A DNA stretch of 64,000 nucleotides from the NCBI GenBank assembly GCA_002292285.1, contig DBBP01000029.1:6298-70297 (forward strand). Direction: 5' to 3'. Below the pieces are notes generated by a model. It was not told the DNA's origin and ran no database searches. It saw nothing but the letters and a program-made list of their open reading frames with translations. A program made the position numbers and the translations under genes. Positions 63,553 through 64,000 of this stretch are shown here, in pieces; the stretch's first letter is position 1, and each line of letters starts with the position of its first letter. Origin of the DNA: Proteobacteria bacterium UBA981 (GTDB taxonomy: Bacteria > Pseudomonadota > Gammaproteobacteria > Ga0077536).

Positions 63553-64000
63553 ATGAACGCTTCGATACCGCAACCCGAACCCAATCTAACGCCGGATGAG
63601 ATCGTCGATCGCGCCCGCGCGATGGTCCCGGTGCTGCGCGAGCGTTCTGCGGAAACCGAACAGTTACGCACGCTCCCGCAGCAAACCGTTCAGGATTGTG
63701 TCGATGCCGGTTTTTATCGCATTCTCCAGCCGCGGCGCTTTGGCGGGTACGAGTTCGGGCTGCGCACATTTTGCGATGTGATGAAGCATCTTTCGCGCGG
63801 TTGCACGTCGACAGGCTGGGTCCTCACGCTGACCTCTGCACACACTTTTCACCTCGGCGCCTTTCCCGAGGCGGGTCAGGAGGAAATATATGGCGAGGAC
63901 GGTGATTTTCGTTCGCCGTTGATCTTCGCGCCGCAGGGTACGGCGACGCCCGCTGACGGCGGCTATCGACTGACCGGACGCTGGAACTACAACTCCGGTG
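63553..64000 (+). CDS. Flavin-dependent monooxygenase/acyl-CoA dehydrogenase-fold protein, cut by window end
   Basis: The first 149 codons are visible from ATG 63553. The helical N-terminal domain (IVDRARAMVPVLRERSAETEQLRTLPQQTVQDCVDAGFYRIL) and RRFGGYEFGLRTFCDVMKHLSRGCTSTGWV match group D flavin monooxygenases such as HsaA, which have the acyl-CoA dehydrogenase fold. GYRLTGRWNYNSG continues past the end. This gene and the LLM gene before it may be one operon for aromatic or terpenoid breakdown. Confidence 0.85.
   Translation, partial: MNASIPQPEPNLTPDEIVDRARAMVPVLRERSAETEQLRTLPQQTVQDCVDAGFYRILQPRRFGGYEFGLRTFCDVMKHLSRGCTSTGWVLTLTSAHTFHLGAFPEAGQEEIYGEDGDFRSPLIFAPQGTATPADGGYRLTGRWNYNSG

Noticed and set aside
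1..64000. CRISPR arrays, rRNA, tRNA, insertion sequences or prophage genes
   Set aside because: I looked for regular repeats, conserved RNA sequences and transposase or phage motifs and saw none. Short RNAs could have been missed by eye.

Overview
This 64 kb stretch looks like chromosomal DNA of an uncultured, free-living gammaproteobacterium. HspQ, DarP (YjgA), GreB, SlyD, YgiQ and PepN homologues support this, and genes for aerobic catabolism of small organic molecules are abundant. Coding density is high, with short operons on both strands. I saw no rRNA or tRNA gene, CRISPR array, transposase or phage gene. The order-level lineage cannot be fixed from sequence alone.

Layout. 0.2-2.1 kb: an amidohydrolase and a lipoprotein esterase. 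2.3-8.1 kb: a complete copper membrane monooxygenase (Cu-MMO) operon in C-A-B order. It is followed by an unrecognised HGG/Cys membrane-anchored protein, a membrane-anchored multicopper oxidase with its type 1 site in the first domain, and a cupredoxin; the catalytic CuC/CuD ligands of the C subunit and the CuB ligands of the B subunit are all present. 8.6-9.7 kb: a redoxin gene interrupted by an in-frame UGA at the redox-active position, with a SECIS-like hairpin just downstream, so very probably a selenoprotein. 9.9-20.1 kb: HIT protein, an EF-G paralogue, PepN, an EthD protein, two GSTs, SlyD and a PQQ-type dehydrogenase. 20.5-26.8 kb: a peroxidase-type module with a membrane protein, two tandem paralogues of unknown function, a DyP peroxidase, a convergent catalase-like haem protein and a lipoprotein. 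Three genes in this stretch are broken by a TAG preceded by CC.

26.9-52 kb is a mosaic of enoyl-CoA hydratases, SnoaL-like and VOC proteins, MFS transporters, an FHA-cyclase, a GIY-YIG protein, pirin, CDGSH, YceI, GNAT and hydrolases, mixed with housekeeping genes. 52-64 kb holds YgiQ, a limonene-epoxide-hydrolase-like protein, a rhodanese, exporters, a MlaC-like protein, a split thiamine-diphosphate decarboxylase, a decayed VOC gene, two luciferase-like oxidoreductases and the start of a flavin monooxygenase/acyl-CoA dehydrogenase-fold gene cut by the window end.

How the parts may work together (inference): the Cu-MMO would hydroxylate or epoxidise a small substrate, which cannot be named from sequence. 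The adjacent copper oxidase, cupredoxin and HGG protein would handle copper or electrons in the periplasm. The PQQ-type dehydrogenase about 9 kb away, two epoxide-hydrolase-like enzymes and the GSTs could process products, but they are not in the same operon.
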